64,000 bases of DNA, from the NCBI RefSeq assembly GCF_900102175.1, contig NZ_FNKN01000002.1, positions 310,001 to 374,000 on the forward strand, in the 5' to 3' direction. The stretch comes from Microbacterium sp. cf332 (GTDB taxonomy: Bacteria > Actinomycetota > Actinomycetes > Actinomycetales > Microbacteriaceae). The first letter of the stretch is position 1, and each line of letters opens with the position of its first letter. Both the position numbers and the translations under genes were made by a program. A model generated the notes under the pieces. The model was not told the DNA's origin, did no database searches, and saw only the letters and a list, made by a program, of their open reading frames with translations. This document shows positions 43,117 through 51,533 of this stretch, one piece after another.

Positions 43117-44874
43117 ATGAACACCATCGTCTCGCGTGCCGTCTGGGGCACGCTCCTCGCCGGGGGGATCACGATCCTCGGCGCCTCGGTCGCCCACGCG
43201 GCCGACACATCCGGGGAGGACGGGCTCCTCTCGGGCACTCAGGGCATCGTCTCCGTCGACGCCCCCATCACCGTCAGCGGTACCTCGGTCGCCCTCATCG
43301 GCGACGCGGACAGCTCGACCTCGGATGCCGGCGCTCCCGCCTCCGCACCGGCACCCAGCGGCTCGACGAGTGGCGCCGACGGCATCGGTTCGGGCTCGCA
43401 GGCGTTGATCGCCGTCTCCGTGCCCATCACCGTCGAGGGCACCTCGGTCGCCCTCGTCGGGGACAGCACCTCGTCGACGCACGACGAGTCTGGCCCCGGG
43501 GACACCGGTTCGGCGCCCGCGGCCCCCGCCGCGAGTGCGACCACGGACGGGGCGGATGGCATCGCCTCCGGCACCCAGGTCGTCGCACCGGTCACCGCGC
43601 CGGTCGAGGTCAACGGCACCGCGGTGTCTGTCATCGGCGACGCGGACAGCGACACCACCACCGGTGCCGGTGATGCGGGCACGACCGACAACGGCGGCAC
43701 CGACGCGACCACCGACGGGGCCAACGGCATCCTCGGCGGCACCCAGGTGATCGCACCCGTCACCGCACCGGTCGAGATCAACGGCACCGCGGTCACGGTC
43801 ATCGGCGACGCCGACAGCGACACCACCACCGGTGCCGGCGATGCGGGCACGACGGACAACGACGGCACCGACGCGACCACCGGCGGGGCCAACGGCATCG
43901 CCTCCGGCACCCAGGTCATCGCACCGGTCACCGCCCCGATCGACCTGACCGAGACCGCGGTGTCCGTCATCGGCGATGCGGACAGCGACACCACCACCGG
44001 CGGCGCCACCGGCACGGGATCGAGCCCGGGAGCATCGACCAGCGGATCCGACAGCATCATCGGCGGCACCCAGGTCATCGCACCCGTCACCGCACCGGTC
44101 GACCTGACCGGAACCGCCGTGTCCGTCATCGGCGATGCCGAAAGCGACACCACCACCGGCGGCACCACCGGCACGGGATCGAGCCCGGGAGCATCGACCA
44201 GCGGATCCGACAGCATCCTCGGCGGCACCCAGGTCATCGCACCCGTCACCGGACCGGTCGAGGTCAACGGCACCGCGGTCTCGGTCATCGGCGACGCCGA
44301 CAGCAACACCACCACCAGCGGCACCACTGGCACGGGGACCACTCCGGGAGCATCGACCAGCGGGTCCGACAGCATCCTCGGCGGCACCCAGCTCGTGCTG
44401 CCGATCACTACCCCCATCTCACTGGACGGCACGGCGATCTCCGTGATCGGGGATGCCACCACCGAGGTCACCGCCCCGTCCGACCCCGGCACGGAGCCTG
44501 GCACCGATCCCGGGACTGACCCGGGCACCGACCCCGGAACCAACCCTGGCACCGATCCCGGAACCAACCCCGGAACCAACCCCGGAACCAACCCCGGCAC
44601 CAACCCCGGCACCAACCCCGGCACCAACCCCGGCACCGACCCCGGCACGGACTCCGGAACCGACCCGAGCACCGACGGCTCCTCGTCGAACGGCGTGACA
44701 GTTACCGCTGCTGACACCTCGGTCGTGGGCACGGCGGCTGCGGGAACCTTGGCCCGACCGTTGGTTCTTGCCCACACCGGCGGGGCGAGCTCGGTCGCTC
44801 TCGGTATCGGGGGCCTCGGACTGCTGCTGGCGGGCCTCGCGCTCGTCGCACTGCGCCGCCGCGCGATCGGCTGA
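43117..44874 (+). CDS. Sortase-anchored protein with eight chaplin-like repeats
   Basis: 585 residues. Signal peptide 1-28 (cleavage at AHA/AD). Eight repeats of about 53-57 residues fill about 37-455, each with a core like GGTQVIAPVTAPVEVNGTAV followed by SVIGDADS. The core matches the chaplin pattern (G-N-x-V-xx-PV-xx-PV-x-V-C-G-N) but with Thr/Asn in place of the Cys-containing positions; the mature protein has no Cys. A Pro-Gly-Thr-Asp/Asn spacer follows, then the class E sortase-type motif LAHTG (551-555), a hydrophobic segment and an RRR tail. AAGGAGAG precedes the ATG. It is likely a cell-wall-anchored, surface-active or adhesive protein. Confidence 0.85.
   Translation: MNTIVSRAVWGTLLAGGITILGASVAHAADTSGEDGLLSGTQGIVSVDAPITVSGTSVALIGDADSSTSDAGAPASAPAPSGSTSGADGIGSGSQALIAVSVPITVEGTSVALVGDSTSSTHDESGPGDTGSAPAAPAASATTDGADGIASGTQVVAPVTAPVEVNGTAVSVIGDADSDTTTGAGDAGTTDNGGTDATTDGANGILGGTQVIAPVTAPVEINGTAVTVIGDADSDTTTGAGDAGTTDNDGTDATTGGANGIASGTQVIAPVTAPIDLTETAVSVIGDADSDTTTGGATGTGSSPGASTSGSDSIIGGTQVIAPVTAPVDLTGTAVSVIGDAESDTTTGGTTGTGSSPGASTSGSDSILGGTQVIAPVTGPVEVNGTAVSVIGDADSNTTTSGTTGTGTTPGASTSGSDSILGGTQLVLPITTPISLDGTAISVIGDATTEVTAPSDPGTEPGTDPGTDPGTDPGTNPGTDPGTNPGTNPGTNPGTNPGTNPGTNPGTDPGTDSGTDPSTDGSSSNGVTVTAADTSVVGTAAAGTLARPLVLAHTGGASSVALGIGGLGLLLAGLALVALRRRAIG
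43225..44460 (+). repeat. Eight in-frame coding repeats of the chaplin-like protein
   Basis: Units of roughly 155-170 bp. The first two are more diverged (GTQGIVSVDAPITVSGTSVA and GSQALIAVSVPITVEGTSVA), and units 3-7 are highly similar at DNA level. Units 3-4 share one spacer type (GAGDAGTTDN) and units 5-7 another (GSSPGAST-like), which suggests two rounds of tandem duplication. Confidence 0.85.
44481..44672 (+). repeat. Tandem 12-bp repeat encoding Pro-Gly-Thr-Asp/Asn spacer
   Basis: About 15 copies of a 12-base unit (ACCCCGGCACCA-like) encode (D/N)PGT repeats. It is the wall-spanning spacer between the chaplin-like repeats and the sorting signal. Copy number may vary between strains by slippage. 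Confidence 0.8.
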
Positions 44875-44902
44875 GCAACCCGGCGACGGACCCCGGATAC
44901 CG

Positions 44903-44935
44903 CGGGTGCCGCAGGCCTCGAGTCTGCGGCACCCG
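44903..44935 (+). terminator. Hairpin terminator after the chaplin-like gene
   Basis: A 12-bp perfect stem CGGGTGCCGCAG with its complement encloses a nine-base loop, 29 bp after the stop codon. No T-tract follows. Confidence 0.7.
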
Positions 44936-44970
44936 CTCCGGCATGCCCTCGTACCGAAGCATCGACCCCC

Positions 44971-45185
44971 GTCGAGCGCGAGCCCCGATGCAATGGATCG
45001 ACGGCGACACCCCGGCCCCAGGCATCCAGAACCGGGGTGTCGGGCCCAAGTCCTTGCATCCGCGCCCGCGGCAGCTCGGCGGTCGCCTGCGTCGAGCGCG
45101 AGCCCCGAGGCAAGGGATCGACGGCGACACCCGGGCCCACGGCATCCAGGACCGGGGTGTCGGGCCCAGACCCTTGCATCCAGGC
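44971..45185. repeat. Duplicated intergenic hairpin element
   Basis: Two copies of a roughly 97-bp sequence start at 44971 and 45089 (period 118). Each holds the inverted repeat CGACACCCCGG ... CCGGGGTGTCG (second copy nearly so) flanked by an outer pair GATGCAA/TTGCATC in the first copy. No reading frame is conserved. It looks like a palindromic intergenic repeat (REP/MITE-like) rather than a terminator pair. Confidence 0.65.
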
Positions 45186-45217
45186 CCGCACCCGCACCCG
45201 CACCCGCACCCGCGCCG
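45184..45217. repeat. Short CCCGCA hexamer repeat
   Basis: Five near-perfect copies of CCCGCA sit directly after the duplicated hairpin element and before the rplI terminator. It is a simple-sequence tract with no visible coding role. Confidence 0.6.
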
Positions 45218-45234
45218 GGCCGAACCCGGAAACG

Positions 45235-45270
45235 ACGGATGCCGCGAACCCGAAGGTCCGCGGCATCCGT
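45235..45270 (-). terminator. Hairpin terminator of the rpsF-ssb-rpsR-rplI operon
   Basis: A 12-bp perfect stem ACGGATGCCGCG with its complement around a 12-base loop lies 17 bp after the rplI stop. On the minus strand it is followed by GTCGTTTCC, a weak T-rich stretch. Confidence 0.72.
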
Positions 45271-45286
45271 TCTGGTGCGCCAGGTA

Positions 45287-45739
45287 TTACTTGGCGGCGA
45301 CCACCTGCAGGGTGATCACAGCGGTGAGGTCGTCGCGGAGGCGAATGGTCGCCTCGTGCTCGCCCACGGCCTTGATCGGCGAGGTGATGTGGATCTTGCG
45401 CTTGTCGAGATCGCCCAGACCAGCGGTCTTGACGGCGTCAGCCACGTCGGCGGGCTTGACCGCACCGAACAGACGGCCTTCGGCGCCGGCCTTGACCGAC
45501 AGCTTGACCTTGTTCGACTCGAGGTTGTTCTTGAGCGCCACAGCCTCTTCGTGGTCGTGGATCGCGCGGGCGTCGCGAGCGGCGCGGATGGACGCCACCT
45601 GCTTCTCGCCACCGCGGGTCCAGGCCACAGCGAAGCCCTGGGGGATGAGGTAATTACGGGCGTACCCGTTCTTGACCTCGATGACGTCACCGGCGCTTCC
45701 GAGCCCGGCGACCTCGTTCGTGAGAATCAGCTTTGCCAT
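45287..45739 (-). CDS. rplI: 50S ribosomal protein L9
   Basis: 150 residues. [20 protein letters not shown] and [17 protein letters not shown] form the N-terminal rRNA-binding domain. The long connecting helix and the C-terminal domain ([14 protein letters not shown]) follow. It binds 23S rRNA near the L1 stalk. It is last in the rpsF-ssb-rpsR-rplI operon, 11 bp after rpsR. ATG 45739 is the family start; a much longer in-frame extension runs back through rpsR and is rejected. Confidence 0.97.
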   Translation of the reverse strand: MAKLILTNEVAGLGSAGDVIEVKNGYARNYLIPQGFAVAWTRGGEKQVASIRAARDARAIHDHEEAVALKNNLESNKVKLSVKAGAEGRLFGAVKPADVADAVKTAGLGDLDKRKIHITSPIKAVGEHEATIRLRDDLTAVITLQVVAAK

Positions 45740-45750
45740 GTCGGTGCTCC

Positions 45751-46005
45751 TTACCGGCCAGCGCCGGCGTAAGGCAGGAGCGCCATTTCGCGCGCGTTCT
45801 TGATCGCCTTGGCGATCAGACGCTGCTCCTGCACCGAGACACCGGTGATACGACGGGCGCGGATCTTCCCACGCTCCGAGATGAACTTGCGGAGCGTCGA
45901 AACGTCCTTGTAGTCGATGACGCCGACGCGGATCGCCTTCGCGGGGGCCGCGTTCTTCGCGCCCTTCCGCGGCTTGCGGCGGTCGCCGGTTGCCTTTCCA
46001 GCCAT
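45751..46005 (-). CDS. rpsR: 30S ribosomal protein S18
   Basis: 84 residues. [25 protein letters not shown] is the S18 signature (about residues 31-55), followed by [13 protein letters not shown]. The N-terminus is basic, and there are no zinc-binding Cys residues, so it is the C-minus zinc-independent form. S18 pairs with S6, encoded two genes upstream in the same operon. It lies 59 bp after ssb. Confidence 0.97.
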   Translation of the reverse strand: MAGKATGDRRKPRKGAKNAAPAKAIRVGVIDYKDVSTLRKFISERGKIRARRITGVSVQEQRLIAKAIKNAREMALLPYAGAGR

Positions 46006-46064
46006 TGTGTTTCCTTACGAGTGTGATGATCGGATGCCGCTGCGCGCAGCATCCGGAATCCGAT

Positions 46065-46604
46065 TCAGAACGGGGTGTCGTCGCCGTAGGAGGCGCCGCT
46101 GGTACCCGGTGCGCTCCACGCGTCAGGAGCCGAAGAACCCGGGGTCGCCCACGGCTCCTCCTGCACCTGCTGCTGCGGGCGCGACTGCTGACCGCCGCCG
46201 AAGCTTCCGCCGCCGCCACCACCGCCACCACCGGAGCCGGATGCGGCGCGCGTGACCTGTGCGGTCGCGTAACGCAGCGAGGGGCCGATCTCGTCGACCT
46301 CCAGCTCGATAGCGGTGCGGTTCTGGCCCTCACGGTCTTGGTAGGAGCGCTGACGCAGGCGGCCGGTCGCGACGACCCGCATGCCCTTGGTCAGCGAACC
46401 CGCCACGTGCTCGGCGAATTCGCGCCACACGGACGCGCGGAGGAACAGCGCTTCGCCGTCCTTCCACTCGTTCGCCTGACGGTCGAAGGTGCGAGGAGTC
46501 GAGGCGATCGTGAAGTTCGCCACCGGCAGGCCGTTCTGCGTGTAACGCAGCTCGGGGTCTGCCGTGAGGTTGCCCACGACGGTGATGACGGTCTCGCCGG
46601 CCAT
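46065..46604 (-). CDS. ssb: Single-stranded DNA-binding protein
   Basis: 179 residues. The OB fold occupies about 1-110 ([59 protein letters not shown] read piecewise). A Gly-rich linker ([18 protein letters not shown]) and the acidic tip YGDDTPF, which recruits partner proteins, complete a standard actinobacterial SSB. It sits 5 bp after rpsF in the ribosomal operon. Confidence 0.97.
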   Translation of the reverse strand: MAGETVITVVGNLTADPELRYTQNGLPVANFTIASTPRTFDRQANEWKDGEALFLRASVWREFAEHVAGSLTKGMRVVATGRLRQRSYQDREGQNRTAIELEVDEIGPSLRYATAQVTRAASGSGGGGGGGGGSFGGGQQSRPQQQVQEEPWATPGSSAPDAWSAPGTSGASYGDDTPF

Positions 46605-46609
46605 GAGCC

Positions 46610-46993
46610 TTACGCCTTCGCAGCCTTAGCGGGGGCGGCAGCCTTGCGGGCGGCCTTCGCCTCGGAACGCGCCTTCTCGGCAGCGACCTGTGCGATGGCC
46701 TCCTCGGCGCGCAGGACCTTGGTGCGCATGATCGACTCGCTCAGCTTGAGCTGGCGGTCGAGTTCCTGCGTGGTCTCGCTCGTCGCGGTGAAGTTGACGA
46801 CGGCGTAGATGCCCTCGTTCTTCTTCTGGATCTCGTACGCCAGACGGCGACGGCCCCAGATGTCGATGTTCTCGATGGTTCCACCGTCATTCGTGATGAC
46901 CTTGAGGAACTTGTCAAGGTTGGGAGCAACCTGACGCTCATCGATCTCGGGCTGGAGAATCACCATGAGCTCGTACTGGTACGTGTGCGTCAC
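46610..46993 (-). CDS. rpsF: 30S ribosomal protein S6
   Basis: 127 residues. [19 protein letters not shown] begins the ferredoxin-like fold, with [23 protein letters not shown] as the conserved centre (about residues 45-67). An Ala/Lys-rich C-terminal tail is common in actinobacteria. It is the first gene of the operon with ssb, rpsR and rplI. A ribosome-binding site GGAGG lies before the ATG. In other bacteria the S6:S18 complex can bind its own leader; no such structure is evident here. Confidence 0.97.
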   Translation of the reverse strand: MTHTYQYELMVILQPEIDERQVAPNLDKFLKVITNDGGTIENIDIWGRRRLAYEIQKKNEGIYAVVNFTATSETTQELDRQLKLSESIMRTKVLRAEEAIAQVAAEKARSEAKAARKAAAPAKAAKA

Positions 46994-47141
46994 TGACCCA
47001 CCTCCTTCGGACTAGAACGGCTCCCGGGCGTTTCCCGGAAGCAGGAGGGTGTGTAGCACGTGCCCGACCGAGGTCGGACAACCACAACAGCTTACCTGAT
47101 CGCGCGTCATCCCGCCGACCGGTCACCGGTAGCGTGGGCGC

Positions 47142-48128
47142 ATGGAGTGGACGGCGGACGTCTCGGTCGGTGATTGGCTGCACGATCGCCTCGACGATCC
47201 GTGGGCGGGCACGATCCACGACGTCGTGCCGCGGGGCTTCGAGGCGTACGCGCGGGTACTGCACCCGGCATCCGTCCAGTCCCGGGCGAGCGGCGACCCG
47301 CTCCCCCCGTTCGACGAGTGGTTCGCGATGGGATGGGAGCGGTCGCAGCGGCTGACCGCCGACCTCGTCACCGACCTCGCGACATGGGCCGACACCGCTG
47401 CGGCGTTCGGGACGACGCTGCATCCGCTGGCCCAGTGGGACTCGATCGTGCGCTCGCCCGAATTCGGGTCGAACCAGATGACGTCGCCGGACGGCCGCTG
47501 GTTCGCCGCACCCGGCACGGGCGACCTCGACCCGCATCTCCTGGCCGCGCTCGCGCGCGAGCTGATGCGACACACCTCGACACCGGATGACGTGACCGCG
47601 GGCCTCTGGGAAGGCCGCGGCGGCCTGGTCGGCCACACGGGGCGGCGTCCCTCACGGGCGTTCTTCCAGATCGGCGACCCCGACGACGCCACCCTGGCCC
47701 GCCACAACCGCATGCTCGGGTCGTCATTCGCCGACCGCTTCAACAGCGTGTTCCGCAAGCCCAGCTGGCAGGAGGGGATCCTCTCGCGCGAGATCTCGGA
47801 GGGCCCGCGGCTGCGCCTGCCGGAGCGGCCCTTCATCCTGTTCCGCGGCGCACTGGAGGAGTTCGCCGACGACGACTGGGAGCTGCGGATGCCGTGGCGT
47901 GACCTCCCCGCCGAGGCGGAGGGGGCTTCGCCGGAGGCGCAGAGTCCCAGCCTGCTCTGGCCCGCGGACCGCGCCTGGGCGATGGTGTCGGAGGTCGACT
48001 TCGACTCGACGATCGTCGGCGGCTCTCGCGAGCTCGTCGCGGCGATCTGCCGCATCCCCGATGTGGAAGCCCTGCCCCTGCCGGACGACGCGCGCCTGTA
48101 CTGGGGCGCAGACGAGGTGAACCGATGA
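47142..48128 (+). CDS. Conserved-type hypothetical protein
   Basis: 328 residues, soluble, no signal peptide. Recognisable blocks are MEWTADVSVGDWLHDRLDD, HPLAQWDSIVRSPEFG and PFILFRGALEEFAD. Trp and aromatic residues are frequent and there are no Cys residues. I do not know a function; similar proteins next to rpsF are common in Microbacteriaceae in my recollection. It is divergent from rpsF across 148 bp and overlaps the next gene by four bases (ATGA), so the two are probably functionally linked. Confidence 0.75.
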   Translation: MEWTADVSVGDWLHDRLDDPWAGTIHDVVPRGFEAYARVLHPASVQSRASGDPLPPFDEWFAMGWERSQRLTADLVTDLATWADTAAAFGTTLHPLAQWDSIVRSPEFGSNQMTSPDGRWFAAPGTGDLDPHLLAALARELMRHTSTPDDVTAGLWEGRGGLVGHTGRRPSRAFFQIGDPDDATLARHNRMLGSSFADRFNSVFRKPSWQEGILSREISEGPRLRLPERPFILFRGALEEFADDDWELRMPWRDLPAEAEGASPEAQSPSLLWPADRAWAMVSEVDFDSTIVGGSRELVAAICRIPDVEALPLPDDARLYWGADEVNR

Positions 48129-49456
48129 GCGTTCCGTTCGATCCCCGCCCCCTGCAAGAACCCGTGTCGCCGGCGACCGCACGCGCGTTCCGCAAGCACC
48201 TCGGTCAGACGGGACGCCTCCCGGCCGGCGCCGGCACCGCGGCGGGCGTCATCATCGCGATCGTCGTGGTGATCTTCATCGTCCTGGTGTTCGGGGGCGT
48301 TCTCTCCGCCGTGATCGGCGGCCTCGTCTTCGCGGCCGGTGCGCAGTCGGGCACGGGAGCTGCGCTGTCGCTGACGACGCTCATCCCCCTCGTCATCGTC
48401 GTCGGTCTCGCCGTCCTCGTGCCGTTCTTCGTGCGACGCCAGCGGGCTGCGCAGGCGGCCGCCTGGTACCGGCTCGATCGTTTCGCGCAGGCGAACGGCA
48501 TGACGTTCGAGCCGCAGCGACCGAATCCTCCGCTGCCGGGCATGATCTTCTCGCAGGGGTCGAGCCGGATGGCGTCCAACCTCGTCCGCGGCGACCGGCC
48601 GCGCTTCGTGGAGTTCGCGAACTACCGCTACACGACCGGGTCGGGCAAGAACCAGCAGACCCACACGTGGGGCTATGTCGCCGTGCACCTGTCGACACCG
48701 CTGCCGCACATCGTGCTCGATGCGCTCGGCAACAACGGACTGTTCGGCTCGAACCTGCCGGTCACATTCGAACGCGACCAGCACCTGAGCCTCGAGGGCG
48801 ACTTCGACAAGTACTTCCGCCTCTACTGCCCACGCGGTTACGAACGCGACGCGCTCTACCTCTTCACGCCCGACATCATGGCCCGCTTCGTCGACAACGC
48901 CGCGGCCCTCGACGTCGAGATCGTCGACGATTGGCTCTTCTTCTACGGCAAGCGCGACTTCTCGACCCTCGACCCCGCCACCTGGTCGTGGCTGTTCGGC
49001 GCGGTGGGCGCGATGATCGACAAGTTCGCGCAGTGGGAGCGCTGGCGCGACGACCGGCTCGCGGCGCCGGACGCGGCGGGTGGGCCCGGTGTGGGCGGCG
49101 CGGCGGGTGGGCCCGGTGCGGGCGGCGCGGTGGGCGGGCCCGGCGCCGCGGGCGGTCCTGGCGCCGCGGGCGGTCCTGGCGCCGTGGGCGCGACGGCGGG
49201 TCCGGTTCTCGGTGCGGCCGGGGTCCCGAGCGTCGTCCCGACCGGTCCCGGCCCGGCGGCGAGCGCCGCGCCGGCGCTGCCCGTCACTCCGCCGGCCGGC
49301 CTGCTGCGTCCGCCGCCCGGCGTAGCTGCCCCCGGTCAGCGGCTGAAGAAGAGCGTGCCGTGGGTGGCCATCGTCGTCGTACTGCTCATCGTCACCGTCG
49401 GAGCCATCGGCCCCATCATCGCCTTCATCGGCGGCCTCTTCGCCGCCCTGCGCTGA
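48125..49456 (+). CDS. Multi-pass membrane protein with Pro/Gly/Ala-rich linker, unknown function
   Basis: 443 residues. Two N-terminal membrane segments (about 40-67, VIIAIVVVIFIVLVFGG, and about 78-100) precede a cytoplasmic beta-rich domain (about 110-310) with YRYTTGSGKNQQTHTWGYVAV and PRGYERDALYLFTPDIMARF. A low-complexity GGPGAGG/GGPGAAGG tract (about 319-360) leads to a C-terminal membrane segment (about 415-440). The pattern recalls DUF3137-like membrane proteins, which is only a guess. It is translationally coupled to the upstream hypothetical gene. Confidence 0.75.
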   Translation: MSVPFDPRPLQEPVSPATARAFRKHLGQTGRLPAGAGTAAGVIIAIVVVIFIVLVFGGVLSAVIGGLVFAAGAQSGTGAALSLTTLIPLVIVVGLAVLVPFFVRRQRAAQAAAWYRLDRFAQANGMTFEPQRPNPPLPGMIFSQGSSRMASNLVRGDRPRFVEFANYRYTTGSGKNQQTHTWGYVAVHLSTPLPHIVLDALGNNGLFGSNLPVTFERDQHLSLEGDFDKYFRLYCPRGYERDALYLFTPDIMARFVDNAAALDVEIVDDWLFFYGKRDFSTLDPATWSWLFGAVGAMIDKFAQWERWRDDRLAAPDAAGGPGVGGAAGGPGAGGAVGGPGAAGGPGAAGGPGAVGATAGPVLGAAGVPSVVPTGPGPAASAAPALPVTPPAGLLRPPPGVAAPGQRLKKSVPWVAIVVVLLIVTVGAIGPIIAFIGGLFAALR

Positions 49457-49924
49457 CGTCGACCGCCCCCTTTGCGGGACGAGCACTCGCGGGCGGATGC
49501 CGCCCCTGGGTCGGGGTACTGCCTGCTGAACTCCGCGGTGCCGCCGACAGGCTGAGCGTAGGCATTCGCCATCCCTGGCCACCCCTCGAGACCCTCAGCC
49601 TGTGGACGGCACGCGCCGCCGATCGGACCGAGCGCGGGTGCAGCGCGGACCGAGCGCGGGCGCAACGCGGGTGCGGGCCGGGGTGCAGCGCGGCAAGCGT
49701 GCCGCGAGCAGGATGAGCGGCCGCATCCGGCATCCCGGGCGGCGCCCGGCAGGCCTCCAGCCTGTGGACGGCACGCGCAGCCAGCCGCAGGCCCGAGTGT
49801 CGGCGCGGTCGCCTACCTGGTCGACCGCCTCGGCGACACGCAGCACCACGATCTCGCGCAGCTCGTGCTCGCCGCGTCGCGCGACGCGACGGCGCGGCTG
49901 CGCGGCGCCTGAGCCCGGTCGGAT
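49457..49924. other. Non-coding, repeat-containing and partly decayed stretch
   Basis: About 470 bp without a convincing gene. A 20-bp repeat occurs at 49596-49615 and 49758-49777 (starts CAGCCTGTGGACGG). Between them lie imperfect GACCGAGCGCGGG units. From 49796 to 49912 one plus-strand frame reads like a true protein C-terminus (AYLVDRLGDTQHHDLAQLVL), but there is no start or upstream part. This suggests a gene remnant. Confidence 0.5.
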
Positions 49925-49967
49925 CCGAGGTCCCCGGCCGGTCGCGAAGGCCGGACGGGGACCTCGG
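49925..49967. terminator. Bidirectional hairpin terminator
   Basis: The outer stem CCGAGGTCCCCG pairs perfectly with its complement, and an inner GCCGG/CCGG pairing continues around the loop TCGCGAA. It lies just before the stop of the convergent DUF1028 gene. Confidence 0.7.
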
Positions 49968-49978
49968 GGCTGGCGGCC

Positions 49979-50689
49979 TCAGTGAGCCCGGACCGGAGCC
50001 TCGTCGCGCGCGAGCCAGTCGTCCATGCCGGTCTCGGGGTGGTCGAGCCAATGGTCGCCGTAGTAGTCGGCGAAGGGCAGGTACTCGTCGAGGATGCGGC
50101 GCAGCTCCGAGATCGCGTCGAGCCCCTCGGGAGCGATGTCGACGCGCAGGTCGACGTGCGCGCGCCGGTGACCGCGCGCCGTCGTGATGATCGACGACGA
50201 CAGGTGCCGGCGCCCCTCACCACCGGCGGCGAGGCCGGCCTCGAGCGCCCGCATGAGACGCTCCTCGAAGAGTCCGGCGGTGTCGTTCTCGTAGGATGCG
50301 GCCATCGCTTCGAGCACGCCCGGGCCGATGAGGGTGTTCCCGAGCACCGCGAAGCCGTCGCCGACGAGGTGACCGGCGTACTGCGACTCGATGACGACGT
50401 CACCGGTGTGGGCCGCGACTCGGCCGTCGTCGAGGACGACGCCGAGCTGCCGGTATCGGAACGACTCGTCGGTCTCGGCGAGCGCCGCGATGATGCGGTC
50501 GGGTGCGAGACCGGTTGCGCCGAGGTCGAGGGCGCGCTGGCCGAGCCGCCAGTCGGAGTGCCACTGGCTCGTCACCGCGACCCCTCCCGCGACGTGGGGG
50601 CACCGCGAGGCGAGCGCGATCGACCCCGTGCCCTGGCAGACTCCGACCGCACCCGTGTTCGGATCGGTGGCGATGATGCTGAACGTCAT
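49979..50689 (-). CDS. DUF1028-domain protein
   Basis: 236 residues. MTFSIIATDPNTGAVGVCQGTG and VAVTSQWHSDWRLG are the DUF1028 N-terminal signature, and GHLVGDGFAVLGNTL the second. The fold is thought to be Ntn-hydrolase-like, but the reaction is not established. It follows the ABC permease gene at 22 bp and is the last gene of the SBP-amidohydrolase-ATPase-permease-DUF1028 operon. A hydrolytic step on the imported compound is inferred from position. Confidence 0.85.
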   Translation of the reverse strand: MTFSIIATDPNTGAVGVCQGTGSIALASRCPHVAGGVAVTSQWHSDWRLGQRALDLGATGLAPDRIIAALAETDESFRYRQLGVVLDDGRVAAHTGDVVIESQYAGHLVGDGFAVLGNTLIGPGVLEAMAASYENDTAGLFEERLMRALEAGLAAGGEGRRHLSSSIITTARGHRRAHVDLRVDIAPEGLDAISELRRILDEYLPFADYYGDHWLDHPETGMDDWLARDEAPVRAH

Positions 50690-50711
50690 CGTGTTCTCCT
50701 TCCCGGCGCGC

Positions 50712-51533
50712 TCAGCGCGCCGTCATTTCCCAGCGGATGACCACGCGGCGGAGCACCCGCACGACGAGGTTCAGGACGATGCCGAGCACCGAGAGGATGA
50801 TGAGCAGCGCGAAGACCGCCGCCGTCTCCATGCGGCCCTGCGCCTGCAGGATCAGCACGCCGAGGCCCTTCTGCGCACCGACGAACTCGGCCACGATCGC
50901 ACCGATCATCGAGTTGGCGACGGCGAGCTCGAGCCCCGAGAAGATCTGCGGCAGCGCGGCGGGCAGCATCAGCCGCGTCTGGATCTGCAGCGGCTTCGCG
51001 CCGTTGACCCGGAACAGGTCGACCTGGTCGCGGTCGACGCCGCGGAACCCGTGCAGCGCGTTGACGAGCATCGGGAAGAACGCCAGCAGCACGACCACGA
51101 CGACCTTCGACGGCATCCCGAATCCGAACCAGATGATGAACAGCGGTGCGACCGCCACCTTGGGGATCGACTCGATCGCGACGATGTAGGGGAAGACGAC
51201 GGCGTAGACGGTCGGGAACTGTGCGAGCACGATCGCGAGCACGAGGCCCGAGACGATCCCGATCCCGAGTCCCGTCAGCACGATCGACATGGTGGACGCC
51301 GTGTTCTCGAGGTAGCGCGGGAACGCGTTCGGATCGAAGAGCGCCTTCAGCACATCGCTCAGCGGAGGCACGACGTACACGGGGGTGTTGGTCCACCCGG
51401 GGACGAACTGCCACGCGAGCAGCAGCAGGCCCAGCAGAGCCAGCGAGGCGATGACCCGCTTGGCGGGCGTGTTCACGACGCGTCGCGTGACGACCCGGGT
51501 CGTGACGGGGCGGGTCCGGACGGAAGTGCTCAT
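50712..51533 (-). CDS. ABC transporter permease, SsuC/TauC/ThiX type
   Basis: 273 residues. A basic N-terminal tail rich in Thr/Arg is followed by six membrane helices. The EAA loop is in DQVDLFRVNGAKPLQIQTRLMLPAALP (about 165-190). IPKVAVAPLFIIWFGFGM is characteristic of the SsuC/TauC family. The ATG at 51533 overlaps the ATPase stop by four bases. The importer would carry a small organic acid, sulfonate, nitrogen compound or vitamin precursor. Confidence 0.92.
   Translation of the reverse strand: MSTSVRTRPVTTRVVTRRVVNTPAKRVIASLALLGLLLLAWQFVPGWTNTPVYVVPPLSDVLKALFDPNAFPRYLENTASTMSIVLTGLGIGIVSGLVLAIVLAQFPTVYAVVFPYIVAIESIPKVAVAPLFIIWFGFGMPSKVVVVVLLAFFPMLVNALHGFRGVDRDQVDLFRVNGAKPLQIQTRLMLPAALPQIFSGLELAVANSMIGAIVAEFVGAQKGLGVLILQAQGRMETAAVFALLIILSVLGIVLNLVVRVLRRVVIRWEMTAR

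Noticed and set aside
44481..44672. CRISPR-like regular repeats
   Set aside because: The 12-bp units are contiguous, have no spacers and encode a Pro-Gly-Thr-Asp/Asn linker in frame.
43239..45266. A 675-residue minus-strand frame opposite the chaplin-like gene
   Set aside because: Its repeats merely mirror the tandem repeats of the plus-strand gene, it runs through the terminator and duplicated hairpins, and it has no plausible start.
47123..49582. An 819-residue minus-strand frame opposite the two hypotheticals
   Set aside because: Shadow composition. The plus-strand genes are coupled by ATGA and contain membrane segments and regular codon use.
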